Shown here piece by piece: positions 1 through 10,627 of a DNA stretch of 34,146 nucleotides. The notes under the pieces were generated by a model. The model was not told where the DNA came from. It saw only the letters and a list, made by a program, of their open reading frames with translations, and did not search any database. The position numbers were made by a program, and so were the translations under genes. Each line of letters begins with the position of its first letter. The stretch's first letter is position 1. The DNA comes from Purshia tridentata (Eukaryota; Streptophyta; Magnoliopsida; Rosales; Rosaceae). Where the stretch lies: the NCBI GenBank assembly GCA_003254885.1, contig QANT01002249.1, positions 1 through 34,146 on the forward strand, read 5' to 3'.

Positions 1-344
1 TAGTACCTAATCTAAAATGCTATTAAATTTTGATACATAAACTAAAAAATTATTGAAATTTGATATTTAAAGTCAATTAACCTTTTTTTATTTCAATGCT
101 AAGATTTTTTGCTAACATAATAACAAGATGAGGTTTTTTTAGTCCAAATTATGCCCTTTTATTTTTGGCCCAATCGAAATATGGCCTTTAAAGACAAAAT
201 AATTCAAAGGCGAAAGCTTATTCGAAACAGTCCACTATGAATTAAATAATCGTCTATTGTGTAGTCTCAAATTTGAGTCTTCTATCTTTAACAACAACAA
301 AAAGTTATTTTCAATGTTAAATTTACAATTGTATTACTCTAATT
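1..344. other. AT-rich intergenic DNA
   Basis: No coding sequence is recognisable. The first 70 bases contain two loosely similar AT-rich segments built on AAATTTTGATA/AAATTTGATA, perhaps an old repeat remnant. The last eight bases (337-344, CTCTAATT) are the probable target-site copy of the adjacent MITE. Confidence 0.5.
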
Positions 345-877
345 TAGTGGTGGGCACTGGACATGATGGATTGATATTAAGCTCATCCCATTTCCAAGAT
401 CGAAGTTTGGAACCTATAAGGAATTCATACGAGAACCATGATACCGTGTCAACCAATACCAAATTGGTTCGGTTTGGTTCAATATGAATGCAATCGTGAG
501 CACCACCACCAAAGAACAACAACAACCACCACCAAAGAACAACAACAACCACCACCTCCTCCAACTCTTTTATGCCCCAAATTGTGGATTTAGAGAATGC
601 CCAACTCCTCGACCTCTTTTCTTGGTGCTTGAGCTTGATTTGAAATGTCGAGGAGATCGAGAAAAGGTAATGGTAGCGATGGAGATAGAGAAAGGGCGAT
701 GAAGGTGACGATGATGCGATGGAGACAAAGAGAGGGCGGCAATCTCATCCTATTTAAGATCGATTTGATTCGATACCAGGTTGAAAATTGTTAAAAAAAA
801 AAAATTCAAGACAAATTGGGACGAAATGGCATGAAACAAGACGGTTTTGGTATTTTTGGTTTTCATACCCACCCCTA
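345..877. mobile_element. hAT-type MITE, 533 bp, non-autonomous
   Basis: The left end reads TAGTGGTGGGCA. The right end, read on the other strand, is TAGGGGTGGGTA, so the ends form a short imperfect terminal inverted repeat of the TAGGGGTGGGC type common in plant hAT elements. It is flanked by an 8-bp near-perfect direct repeat, CTCTAATT at 337-344 and CTCTAATC at 878-885, the target-site length expected for hAT. There is no transposase. Inside is a CAC/AAC-rich low-complexity tract with a 23-bp unit repeated at 504-526 and 527-549, and an A-run near 795. The open frames inside are low-complexity and not credible genes. Confidence 0.72.
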
Positions 878-1006
878 CTCTAATCTATCTCTTTCTGAAC
901 CTTTTTTTTGTTAAATTGTCTACTCTAGGCTATTTCTATATTTAGTATTTTGTATTTTGCGTTTTGTTAAACGTCTAAACGTCGTCGTTTTTAACTTTGT
1001 CATCCT

Positions 1007-1031
1007 GAAACGGTTCTCCTTTTTTTCCCGC
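1007..1031 (+). promoter_or_regulatory. candidate cell-cycle promoter elements (MSA-like core and E2F site)
   Basis: TTTCCCGC at 1024-1031 is a perfect match to the plant E2F consensus (TTTSSCGC) and lies about 100 bases before the SKA1 start codon. An AACGG core at 1009-1013 resembles the mitosis-specific activator element bound by three-repeat MYB factors. Both suit a gene used in mitosis. Function is inferred from motif and position only. Confidence 0.5.
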
Positions 1032-1131
1032 CAAAACAACATTTCCCAAATTGAAAAATAAAACTGAAGATTTTCGAGCAATCACACAGCAAACCGAAGA
1101 AAATACTGAAATTTCCGGAGAGAGAGGAGAG

Positions 1132-4100
1132 ATGGAGGTGAAGAAAGCAGGAGCGTCGTTGGATTCGCTGATCTCCACGTTCAACGGTCGAATCGCGGAG
1201 CTTCAAGACCTCGTTATCGCGCGAAACAGTAAGTAAAGACCCAACTTTCCACTACTTTATTCGTTTCCTCCAATAACAGGAGTCCACGTAAGCTTTGAAA
1301 TGTCCACGTGGCAGTGTACCCGGCCAGCACCGTCACAGATCTGTCGGCCGTCGACGCTGTGTTGAAGGCCATGGAGCTTCAGGTGCAGGCCATCAAGGAC
1401 CGCTTGCGGGACGAGACCCTAGCCATCCCCAAAGCCAAAGTACTCTCTGTCTCTGTCTCTGTCTCTGTTTGTTTGCTGAGAAAATTTAGAAATGTTAAAT
1501 ATGTCAATGTGTTAGATTTTTAGGTTTCCTTCATTTGGCTTTTGAAATTAAAGAAATATTTCGAATTAGTTCAAATGTTCGGTTGTGTTTGGCTACTTAG
1601 TAAGTAAAGCTACAAAATGAATTAAAACTTTTAATCTTCTACTAGGGAAGTCAAAAGAATCAATTTTCATCATCTTGTTGCATAGAAACTCTTTAACTAA
1701 GCCTAGGAATTTTACTTGTTCTTTTTTTTTTTTTTAAGTTAGTGATGGTTCTGGCGGTTGACTTCTTGTATTAGTTTTCATGAATTGTAATTAGATGTTA
1801 TAATTTGATGGCAGAAACTCATCGATGCATCGCTGAAGCAGCAAAAGAAATTGCAGGACATGTCAGTTCATGCGCCCTCGCATATTCCTGAAAGAATGTC
1901 TAATTAGTTTTCATGAATTGTAATTAGATGTTATAATGTGATGGCAGAAACTCATCGATGCATCGCTGAAGCAGCAAAAGAAATTGCAGGACATGTCACT
2001 TCATGCGCCCTCGCATATTCCTGAAAGAATGTCTATGTTGAATTTGGATACTATTAGATGGTAATACAACTTTCTTAGGCTTCCTTGTATTAAATATTGT
2101 TGATTGAGTATGAAATTTATGTGCATTTGGTAGATAGAGAATTTATATTGTTTCTTTGTTTCAGTTTATTGCCAGAGGGCTCTCAACAAAAAACTGGTTT
2201 TGTGTCCTTGAAGATTGAGGACGAGCCTGCACCACTACCTAAGGTAAGAGGAACAGTCAGTGCAATCAATAATAGATACATTGATGCCTGTGATGTCCTG
2301 CAATTGAAAATTTCCGCACGCACACGTGGTGATGGGGGTGGGTGGGTGGTTGTATGTATATATACTTAACCATACGATCATTATGCTGCAAAACTTTAAA
2401 TATCCCTTGCAGAATCCTGTCCTTGTTCTTATTTGTGCACTTATTCGGATGAAAATTGTTTAGTGTTTCTTAAAAAGTGATCCTTTTTTCATACTACTGG
2501 TAATTCTTAGGGTTAGGAGTATTATCTTATTGATAAATTGGTTTTCCTTGTTTTTGGGAAATGATGCACAGAAAATGATAGTTGAAGACTGATTTTTCAG
2601 TTATTGGCTAGCTTTTCCTGAATCATCTTTAGTTATATGTTGCAATTACAGTATGAGGACCACCTGTTCTTTCTGTTCTTGTTAATTTCAGGAGAAAAAG
2701 GGACGTTCAACTCCACCATTGTGGTTCATAACTGCTGAAGAGCTGGATTCCTTGTCAGGGTGAGTAAACTTCACTTTACTGATACAGATATCTCATAATA
2801 TGATCCTTCAATTTCATTGTAGGATGTTCCGCTTCTTCAAAAACTCTACAATTCTTTCCAACTATAATATGATCTGCATACTTTGACGATATTGGTTCCT
2901 GATTGCACTAATTATAACGTTTCAAGGGAACTCTAATTTTCTTTATTTTGCCTTAGCAGATAGGAGAATATGGTAGCTAGGGACTCAAAAGTGAGATGAT
3001 ATATATTGGGAAATCGAATCTCTCCCCTTTTTTTTTCCCATTTTCTTTCCATGGTATAGGTGATGGAAAACAGGTCTTGGACATCTAGTCCTTATTATTG
3101 GGGTCATTTTCTTGTTCTAAGTATTGCTAACTGCAGATACATGAGAGGAAGGCTTACACTGGAGAAGATCAATGCAGCTATCAGTGACATGGCAGCATAT
3201 GCTGAAGCAAATGCTCAGCTTATATCTGCCCCGAAGAAGAAGGTTTGTGTTCCTTCCTGAATTTTTGATTTGTACATAAATACTCGCACAAGTCTGACTC
3301 TGGTTATCAATTATCATGCAGCTGGCAGGAGATATTTGGGAAAAGGCCTTGGTAAGTGAACACAAACAGGTTATGGGGTCTCAATTTTCTGGGTGTTCCA
3401 TTGGTGGCCAATTGGGCCTATGGGGTACAAAATCTGAGGTAGCTCCTCTATTGGTGAAGGTTGGAATTGATCCCAGGGCATGGTAACCTATGGGGTACAA
3501 AATCTGAGGTAGCTCCTCTATCATCATATAAGCCTCTCCATCCTTGGTGAAGGTTGGAATTGATCCCAGGGCATGGTAAGATGACAAAGGAGTTTTCCAG
3601 CTAAGCTAGCTGGTACCTTTTACAATATCTCAAATTCCTAAATACTAGGAGGCAATGCCCCTTCCTCTGTTCCTACAACATTGTTGTCTGTTACAAACAA
3701 TGCGTCTACTAGGATCTAGGACCATGGGAATCTGTAATCTGTATTACCATTTGAATCGATGGGCTTGTCAGTGCTGGCTAACTTGTCAAATTCCCAAGAG
3801 TGGTATGTAACTGTTCATTTATGCAAGTTGTATTTAATACTGCCTTAAAATATGCAGGAAGTAAGAGATATTGCAATGGCAGAAGCAGTAAAGGGAAAAC
3901 ATTTTTTTCTTGAAACCGACATGAAAGGACCAACTTTGAAGCTTGACAACACTGGAAAAGGGATACTAACGGTAATTGTGTGCATTCTTGTCTTTATTTT
4001 CAGGCTTTTATTAAGTTAAAAATTAGAATAATGTCATAGTGCAATTAAGAAAACTTCAATGCTTTTGGCATCACTTGAGTTGAGTACATACATCGACCTC

Positions 4101-4838
4101 CCATGCTTTATGAACTACGAACTTGGGATATTTTAATGTATCTGTCAATACCCAGGTAATCATTTTAAGCAAGCTATTCTTGATTTCGTGAGGAGTGATA
4201 CTAAATGGTTTTAGGATACTCTCGCTACTTTTGTTTAAACAGTACAAGATTCACCGTCTGTTGTTAGAAAACCATATTAAATGCTAAATGGACAGTGAAT
4301 GTACTTTAAAAATCTGTCTTGGTTAGTAGTTAGTTGCTCAACTCCCAATTTTCACTGCGATCTGCAGATGCTTTAAAGATTAGCATGAACATTAATCATG
4401 TGTAAACACCTTATTTCCTAGACACCCTTGTTTCTAATATCTTTTTGGTTGAGACAGTTAGAGTTTTCTAGTCATGTAGAATATGAATTTCTGTGCCATG
4501 CCATGGCCCGAGTATGACCTAGTTAGTAGTCACATTTCTCTAAAGAAAATGTCTCAAATTGAAATCCTCTTTTCCTAAATAACTGATAAGGAGAAAAACA
4601 AAAGGAAAGTGTTCCTTTGCTATATCTACTTGGAAGATGATGACTTAGATATGTTTAAGGTTTTGCTATAGCATTTGTCTTTCATGCCTTTTCTTACTAG
4701 CTTAGTTCAGCTACTTCAGTGAAGAAACTTTTATCCTTGTGCCTTTTTGCTTCTTCACAGGTTCTTCGTCACCTTGGTCGTGTAAGTGAGACACGGATTG
4801 GATCTCATCGAGTGATCATTCTTTTGAAGCCTCTTTGA
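1132..4838 (+). CDS. SKA1: SKA1-like spindle and kinetochore-associated protein, 9 exons
   Basis: Exons: 1132-1228, 1315-1439, 1948-2060, 2165-2243, 2692-2759, 3137-3242, 3322-3351, 3858-3971, 4761-4838. They sum to 810 nt (269 aa plus stop), and every junction has GT..AG and keeps frame. The protein opens MEVKKAGASL, has a helical, probably coiled-coil N-terminal half (SLISTFNGRIAELQDLV, then AMELQVQAIKDRLRDE and LKQQKKLQDM), and a C-terminal part from about residue 145 (PPLWFITAEELDSL, YMRGRLTLEKINAAI, DIWEKAL, ending in HRVIILLKPL). This fits the SKA1 microtubule-binding winged-helix domain. In the family, SKA1 is part of the outer-kinetochore SKA complex that couples chromosomes to spindle microtubules. 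Length matches plant SKA1 homologues. The first ATG of the reading frame follows a short leader with E2F/MSA-like sites. Oddities: exon 3 is present twice in tandem and only the second copy has a splice donor; intron 7 carries an internal direct repeat. Confidence 0.9.
1771..2036 (+). repeat. 133-bp tandem duplication of SKA1 exon 3 and its acceptor
   Basis: Copy 1 (1771-1903) and copy 2 (1904-2036) are adjacent and nearly identical. I see substitutions near 1808 (T/G) and at 1866 versus 1999 (G/C, a Val/Leu difference). Each copy holds the end of intron 2, the acceptor GATGGCAG and most of exon 3. Copy 1 ends before the donor and would read through Asn into a TAG stop. Only copy 2 continues to the donor at 2061. 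Confidence 0.93.
3417..3579 (+). repeat. direct repeat in SKA1 intron 7
   Basis: The segment from CTATGGGGTACAAAATC to CCCAGGGCATGGTAA occurs at about 3417-3486 and again at 3487-3579. The second copy has 23 extra bases in the middle (3521-3543). The unit is probably a fragment of a dispersed repeat, but I cannot name the family. Confidence 0.85.
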
Positions 4839-6475
4839 CAGGGATTGCTTATTTTCAAAGAACCCATGGTTTGGATCTTATCTTTTGCAGTTTTGGATAA
4901 AACTGCAAGTTGTTACCTTGCATCCTAGTTTATTCTCTGGACTAGCAGGGTGTATAAATGTGGAGAAGCCCATGTTCTAGCCTTTGAATCTATTCTCAAT
5001 TGGATTCTAAATCTTACTTGAAAATTTGTGAAAACAGTTGGTTACCAGATCTGGTCAAGGAAGGTCTCTGACTCGATTCATATTAATTTCTTGTTGATTA
5101 GAATAGGAATCTAAAGAAATTTAAGTGATCTTAGTTGTTGAGTATCCCAATTAGAAGGATTGTAGAATTATTTACAATGCACTCAAGTTCGATTCCCTTT
5201 CCTAACTCAAAAAAAGAAGAAAGAAATCTAGGCAATTGTGCAAAGAGTTATGTAAGAGTTATAAAACTTTGGAAACCATACTTTTGAAACAATGAGTGAT
5301 AGGTAGATATTAAAACTAAAGAGGCATAAAAGGCAGGCCTAATGTACAACCAACTAGCCCACTAGCCCAAAGCTTAAAAGGTAGAAAAAAATTAAAGGTG
5401 TCCAACAGCCCAATCAGGGCATCAACAACATGAAAACTAAAACAAAAATAAAAGTGGAAAAAAGAACAAAACAAACCAAGAACAGCAGCAAGAAATTGTT
5501 AAGAAAACTGTGACTAGCACTAACCACGCCTATCAAATGCTAAGGAAATTATGAAGAACAGGAGTAATGCAAACGTCATTCCAACGACGCCTAACTTGAT
5601 GCGTGCATGGATGCGTCTTAGTCTTCGGTCTGCAGTCATACTTATCTTTCTTCTTATAAGAGCAAGTTCTCGATGACCACCCATGCTTGATTATTTTATG
5701 AGTGATCGATGTCTGAAGAAGCAAGTTGGTAACCCTGTTATTTATAAGCTAACAATATTGGTTTCCATGATCATATGAGAATCCTTTTAGAAAATTAATA
5801 TTATTTCTAGTCTCAATCAGACTAAGATTTGCTATCTAATTACTATGTAACAGCTTCATAACCAAACAATTCAAATCACTCTTCGGCTAACTATGAAATT
5901 ATCTAAGGCCCAACACATGGATCGCTTTTAGGCCCATTATCGTTCAAATTCCAAATCCAATTAGGGGCTCCTGTCATGTTTCGTTTTGCAAGTTGAATGA
6001 AGGAAATATACACGTAGAGCATTTGTGCTCCAACATGCACTAATTATTGAGGAGAAAATATGCAATGTGAACATGTGAAGCTGGTGAGCAAGTGGAATAT
6101 TGGAAGTCTCAATCTGATTGTTTATCAGACATATAAATGAGAGTCTTGGAAACATCTTGGCCAAAACAGGATACAATTAATTAAGAGACTTAAAACCATT
6201 TGTCCCAAATTAGACCAATGATGTCTTTTTGTTTTGATTCTGTTTTAGAAACTATACAATACAGAATGCTCCAAAGTTGGAAAATTACCCTATTCTTCAA
6301 GTTGCAATGCCAGGAAGTGACAAGAGTTAGATCCAAAACAGTGTACCGTGTGCTCACATGGGTTTCTTTGACAAATTTAGATTCCAAAAAAATCTATGTG
6401 TACCTACACCACCCAAATCCATCTAAAAGTTAACAGATATCAATCAGTCACTCCCTGAGGAATTTAGTCCCAAAA
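4839..6475. other. intergenic; SKA1 3' flank and unassigned repetitive-looking DNA
   Basis: From 4839 to about 5200 this is the likely 3' UTR and flank of SKA1. About 5300-5760 looks like unassigned dispersed repeat, with A-rich stretches and repeated AGCCCA motifs. I find no transposase or reverse transcriptase fragment and no believable open frame. Confidence 0.4.
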
Positions 6476-6884
6476 ATGGCTTCTAGGTCAGTTTCAATCA
6501 TTGCTATTCTCCTCTCCCTTAACCTTGTGTTTTTCACCACAGTGAGTTCAACTCATCATGTCCTCCACCACCACCACCACCAAAAACACCAAAATGCCCT
6601 CCTCCCCCTCAAGTAGCCCTCCAGCTATGGCCTGTTGCCCAAAGGACACCCTTAAGTTAGGTGTATGTGCAGACTTGTTGATTTGGTGCACCTTGTTGTG
6701 GGGACCCCAGCAAAGACCCCTTGCTGCAGCCTCATTGGGTCTTGCTGATCCTAATGCAGCTGTGTGCCTTTGCACTGCCATCAAGGCTAACATTTTGGGC
6801 ATCAATCTTAATGTGCCAGTCTCCTTGAGCTTGCTTTTGAATTACTGCGGAAAATCTGCCCCAAAAGGCAACAAATGCATCTAG
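6476..6884 (+). pseudogene. hybrid proline-rich / eight-cysteine lipid-transfer-like protein, frameshifted
   Basis: Starting at 6476 the frame gives a typical secretory signal (MASRSVSIIAILLSLNLVFF) and then runs into a histidine-rich stretch and a TAG near 6614. The proline-rich region (seven Pro, KTPKCPPPP) lies one frame away from about 6562. The start of the eight-cysteine domain (SSPPAMACCPKDTLKLGVCADLL) is in a third frame. The central LVHLVVGTPAKTPCCSLIG block (from 6683) is back in the first frame. The end (LADPNAAVCLCTAIKANILG .. NYCGK) is again in the third frame, stopping at 6884. At least four indels are therefore needed relative to intact HyPRPs of about 135 aa, which are cell-wall or plasma-membrane proteins. 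All homologous blocks are present and ordered, so decay is recent or the consensus is poor. An alternative reading is a 108-aa protein from the ATG at 6558, but it breaks the CC core of the domain. Confidence 0.85.
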
Positions 6885-7406
6885 TGGACTGCAATCTCAT
6901 TTTATGCCTCTTTTTGGTTCTTCTTATCATTTACACTACATCAAAAATCATGATTTGGAGTTCTCTTTAATTGTACCTATGTTATGTGCTTTTTGATGTA
7001 TCAAATTGGGGTGGTTACTTGAAAGCCTTGGTGAGAACCATGAACTTCTCATATACTACACGAATCGACCTTCTACAGCTTTGTGTAAATAAAAAGAGAT
7101 ATAATTCTTTGGTTGGGGCATGTGTTTAAAAAATTTATTTGTTTCCTTTTAAATTGAGAATTTATTACTTTGTATGTTTTCAATGCTCTTTGAGAAATTG
7201 ATGATCTAGATCTTTTAGTGCAACCTCTCAATACATGAAAATTGTAGTGGAAAAACTTCGACCACCCATGGTGCTCCTCAAGAAAATTAAACATACAACT
7301 TAAAATTAATTGACAATAGATGGAGAGGCTACCATATAAATTACATACTATGCAAGACCTTATAATATTTCTGATGTGATATTTTTCTCAACAACTCTTA
7401 CACTTA
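6885..7406. other. intergenic, AT-rich
   Basis: This is the 3' flank of the HyPRP pseudogene. Nothing recognisable is present beyond AT-rich sequence. Confidence 0.4.
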
Positions 7407-7895
7407 GGGGGGTGTAGTGTATATAGATTTATAAAGACTTTTATAGACTTTTTTCAAGTTGCAGACTTTTGCAGAATTTATATATTTTCATAGAGTTTCA
7501 TAGAGTTTTACAGAGTCTATAGAAATCCTTATAAATCCGCAGAGAAGAGGTCGGATTTATAATGACTTTGAAATACACATAAAAGTCTTCCAAAATCTTT
7601 AAAAATCCATCATTAAATGAAGTCTATAAAAGTCTATGACTTTTTTAATACACAGATTTTTATGAACTTTTTAAAAGTCATTAAAAGTTTTAATTGAATA
7701 CCACATGAACTTTTTAAAAGTCATTAAAAGTTTTAATTGAATACCACATAATTTTTATAAACTCCTTAACATTCTTAATTGAATACGTACAGATTTTTAC
7801 GAACTTTTTAAAAGTATTTAAAAGTCTTAATTAAATACCACATGACTTTTAAACTCTATAAAAGTTTTTTAAAATTCATATACAATACACCCCAC
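7407..7895. mobile_element. MITE, about 489 bp, GGGGTGTA termini
   Basis: The left end GGGGTGTAGTGTATAT matches the reverse complement of the right end (GGGGTGTATTGTATAT) with one difference. The interior is made of many degenerate AAAAGTCTTTAAAAGT-type subrepeats, including an exact 43-bp tandem unit at 7662-7704 and 7705-7747. There is no coding capacity. Flanks (CACTTA left, ACTAAA right) do not give an unambiguous target-site duplication, so the superfamily is uncertain; PIF/Harbinger-like is possible. Confidence 0.68.
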
Positions 7896-9264
7896 TAAAT
7901 CTAAATTTTGGATATAAGTTTGAGGATTAACATTTAGAATTTAAGTTTAGAGTTTTTATCTCATAATTTGTGAGATTTTAAATTTCAAACTTAGGATTTA
8001 AATTCCTTAAATTGTGGGATTTGAATTATATAAATCATTATTTTAAAATATTTTAAATAATAAATTAGAAATTTTTTAAATAAATAATTGTACGTGAAAA
8101 ATCCTACATGACAGGAAAATACTTTATTACGCATTTTAAAACTTTGCTGTTTTTTATTTAAACATCATGATATTAAGGGAGCTAAGCCTATAAGTTAACT
8201 TTTTAGCTGGGTTTTTTTGTTGTATAAAAGACCCTAAAATGGACTTTTTAGTAATTTACCTGGCCTAATATATTTCATAACTCAGTTAAAATCAAACTAA
8301 TTTGATTCACTAAACGTAAGCACAGAATTGTGATCGTTTATATAATTAGGGGTTACATCAAGGGGGAATTAATTAACTGGATTCAGTTTGATATCAATTG
8401 GATGATCACTCAAACAAAGTCATTGGGCCATATGCATATATATATATATAGATTATATTGGAGTGTGCTCAAGTCACCATTGGTGGGGTCCTAACGGCTA
8501 ATACCTGTCGGGTGGGAACCCCAGAAAATTATGGATGCCAACTTTGTTTAAGCGTGTGGGTCCATAAATACAAAGAAAATCTAAAGATTAATAAAAAAAT
8601 AGGTCATAGACTCATAGCAAGCAAGGCAGAGAAGGGTATCCTCTTTTAGTCTTTAGGTGGGTCGTCAATTCCATTTCAAATCATATCATGTTTTTGCAGA
8701 TCTCTGGAATCCCAAGCGGTCGCTATGCAAAAGTTAAAGCTTGCTCCTTCAACTAAGTTCATATTTTATTGTATAAGTCTTTCATATTTTTTTAATTTAA
8801 TTTGATTAAAATCGCATAGTTACTATTGCTCAGTTGCCTTTACGTACTGGCCTTAAATTTAATACAATATTCTCATTTTAATCATAGGTTAGAGCTTGAC
8901 ACAAAAATGTCTGGGGATGAACTAAACAGCTATTTTTTTAATATGGTAGACTGTTCATGGAATTGTTTAATTAGTAAAAGAATAGCACTCAATGTAGCAC
9001 ATTATTATTGAAGGTATTGTGTGCAGGTATAGTTAAAGAATGTACGACTTACTAATACAATATTAGGTTAATTGGAACAGGTTTAGTGCTCAATTACTTT
9101 AAGAAAGGTGTAGAATTTAGGGTGCATTTTATTATTTATTTTTTGCAAATATCTAAACAACAGTCCGTGATCTTACGCGGTTTTGAGCTCTCGAAATCTC
9201 CCTTTGTACTGTTGCTCTTTTGCTTGCATTGCATGTGAGATTCCAAGTTAGAGTTGGTTGGATA
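7896..9264. other. intergenic, AT-rich
   Basis: No gene is supported. A short alternating AT tract (about 8434-8450) is the only simple repeat. A GC-richer block at 8461-8530 does not fold as a tRNA and encodes nothing recognisable. Confidence 0.4.
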
Positions 9265-9278
9265 GGGCCACGTGGCCC
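9265..9278. promoter_or_regulatory. G-box centred 14-bp palindrome
   Basis: GGGCCACGTGGCCC is a perfect palindrome around a CACGTG G-box, the binding core for plant bZIP and bHLH factors. A TATA-like CATATATA lies about 55 bases downstream (near 9331). No open reading frame follows on +, so its target is unknown. Confidence 0.4.
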
Positions 9279-9605
9279 AACACCAGTTCTAAATTCCTAG
9301 GGAAAAGGACGTTTGTTTGTGGAGCCCATGTCCATATATAGTCTGTGAGTCAGTCCATGAGCTTTGCTTCAGCTCACGAGCCCTCCTAAAAACAAGCTCA
9401 TTTTAAAATGCATGGCAAAATCTGATTTCAGATACACTTGTCCATCACACAGATTGGTCGCCATGATATGCACCATTTGCTTATAAAACCAACCAAAACA
9501 TCCTCATGTATTATACAATTTTGTCCCAAATTGATATACATAAACATAAAAAAACTTCAACGCATGCATACGCAATATTTTTGTATAGAGAAAAATCTTG
9601 TCTAT

Positions 9606-9670
9606 CCCCGTTACCGGAGGACGTGGCATCATCTCTCTCTCTTTCTCTCAATGATGCCACAATAACGGGG
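9606..9670. repeat. hairpin-forming inverted repeat around a CT-rich loop
   Basis: GTGGCATCAT (9623-9632) pairs perfectly with ATGATGCCAC (9651-9660). Outside it, CCCCGTTA (9606-9613) pairs with TAACGGGG (9663-9670). The left arm contains ACGTGGC, an ABRE-like core. The loop (9633-9650) is CTCTCT-rich. It could be a tiny foldback element or a transcribed hairpin. Confidence 0.6.
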
Positions 9671-10524
9671 ACATACAAGTTTTTTTTCCAAGGTTGATTC
9701 ATGCATGCAAGTATGAAAGTGCCAATTTGTGCATTTGAAATCGTTTACATAAAATATACACATTTTTCATAATCTAAGTTGATCACTTAAGCATAATATC
9801 TGACCAAAAATAAAAACTTTTAGCATAATAAGACTCATTTTGTATTGCAATCTCATTATCTATTTATTTTTCAAATCTCATTTTTATATATGTTGCAAAA
9901 AATTCTAAAGATTAGAGAATGATGACGTCAGTTCTCAAGCTATTTATATAAAAATTAACTAAACCAAAAAATCGTTTAGTTGTATAATTATTATTAACAA
10001 TTTTAGTAATAGTTTGATTCATTATAAAAAGTAAATAGTAAGGGCTTTTCTATGAATTCCTAGAACTGAGTGTATAAAGGAGTTATTTCTTTTGAACGAT
10101 CAACATGGGCTTATTTATTGCTCCTTCATGTTGGCAAACTCATCACACAGCAATAGATTCGTATTCCTTAATTAGAGTATGGCATATTATATCAGGCATA
10201 TCGAAGAATGAATCATGGCTTTGTCAATATACAACGCAGACAATTCAATGTTTTATTGTATTCTGGAGGCGCATTTGCTGTCTCATTGCATTGGTTTCAA
10301 TTTAGAGAATCTCAATCAATTTGGTTAGAGAATGAGGTTCTCACTAGCTATAGCAATAGCTAAAATATCAAAATTAAATTAAATGTGTAATAGACATTAA
10401 TGTGGGTCGCCCATGTCAAAATAATTAGGGTAACATAGAAGAGTAGAAGAGAAGACAAAGTTTTTACTAGTGACACATATGTTAAACACATTGGTTTTCT
10501 CTAATAACATATATTGAATTTTTC
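9671..10524. other. intergenic, AT-rich
   Basis: Nothing recognisable on either strand. Short open frames here have no family features. Confidence 0.35.
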
Positions 10525-10602
10525 TTAATCCTTCTACGTTCCTCCCCTGCTTCATAGGTTTTTTTAATCCTTCTATGTTCCTCCCCTGCTTCATAGGTAT
10601 TC
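10525..10602. repeat. 39-bp tandem repeat, two copies, beside the shugoshin stop
   Basis: The unit TTAATCCTTCTAYGTTCC.. CTTCATAGGT occurs at 10525-10563 and 10564-10602, differing at one C/T. It lies just downstream of the shugoshin stop codon, so it is probably in the 3' UTR. Confidence 0.8.
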
Positions 10603-10627
10603 TCACCATCAGATTCTGCCTTTCTGC

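Noticed and set aside
484..702. 72-aa frame rich in Gln, Pro and Asn
   Set aside because: It arises from CAC/AAC simple repeats inside the hAT MITE.
5300..5760. Possible retrotransposon fragment
   Set aside because: No reverse transcriptase, integrase, primer-binding site or LTR pair could be identified, so it is only noted as unassigned sequence.
8461..8530. GC-rich block considered as a tRNA or structured RNA
   Set aside because: No acceptor stem, anticodon loop or A/B box arrangement can be built.
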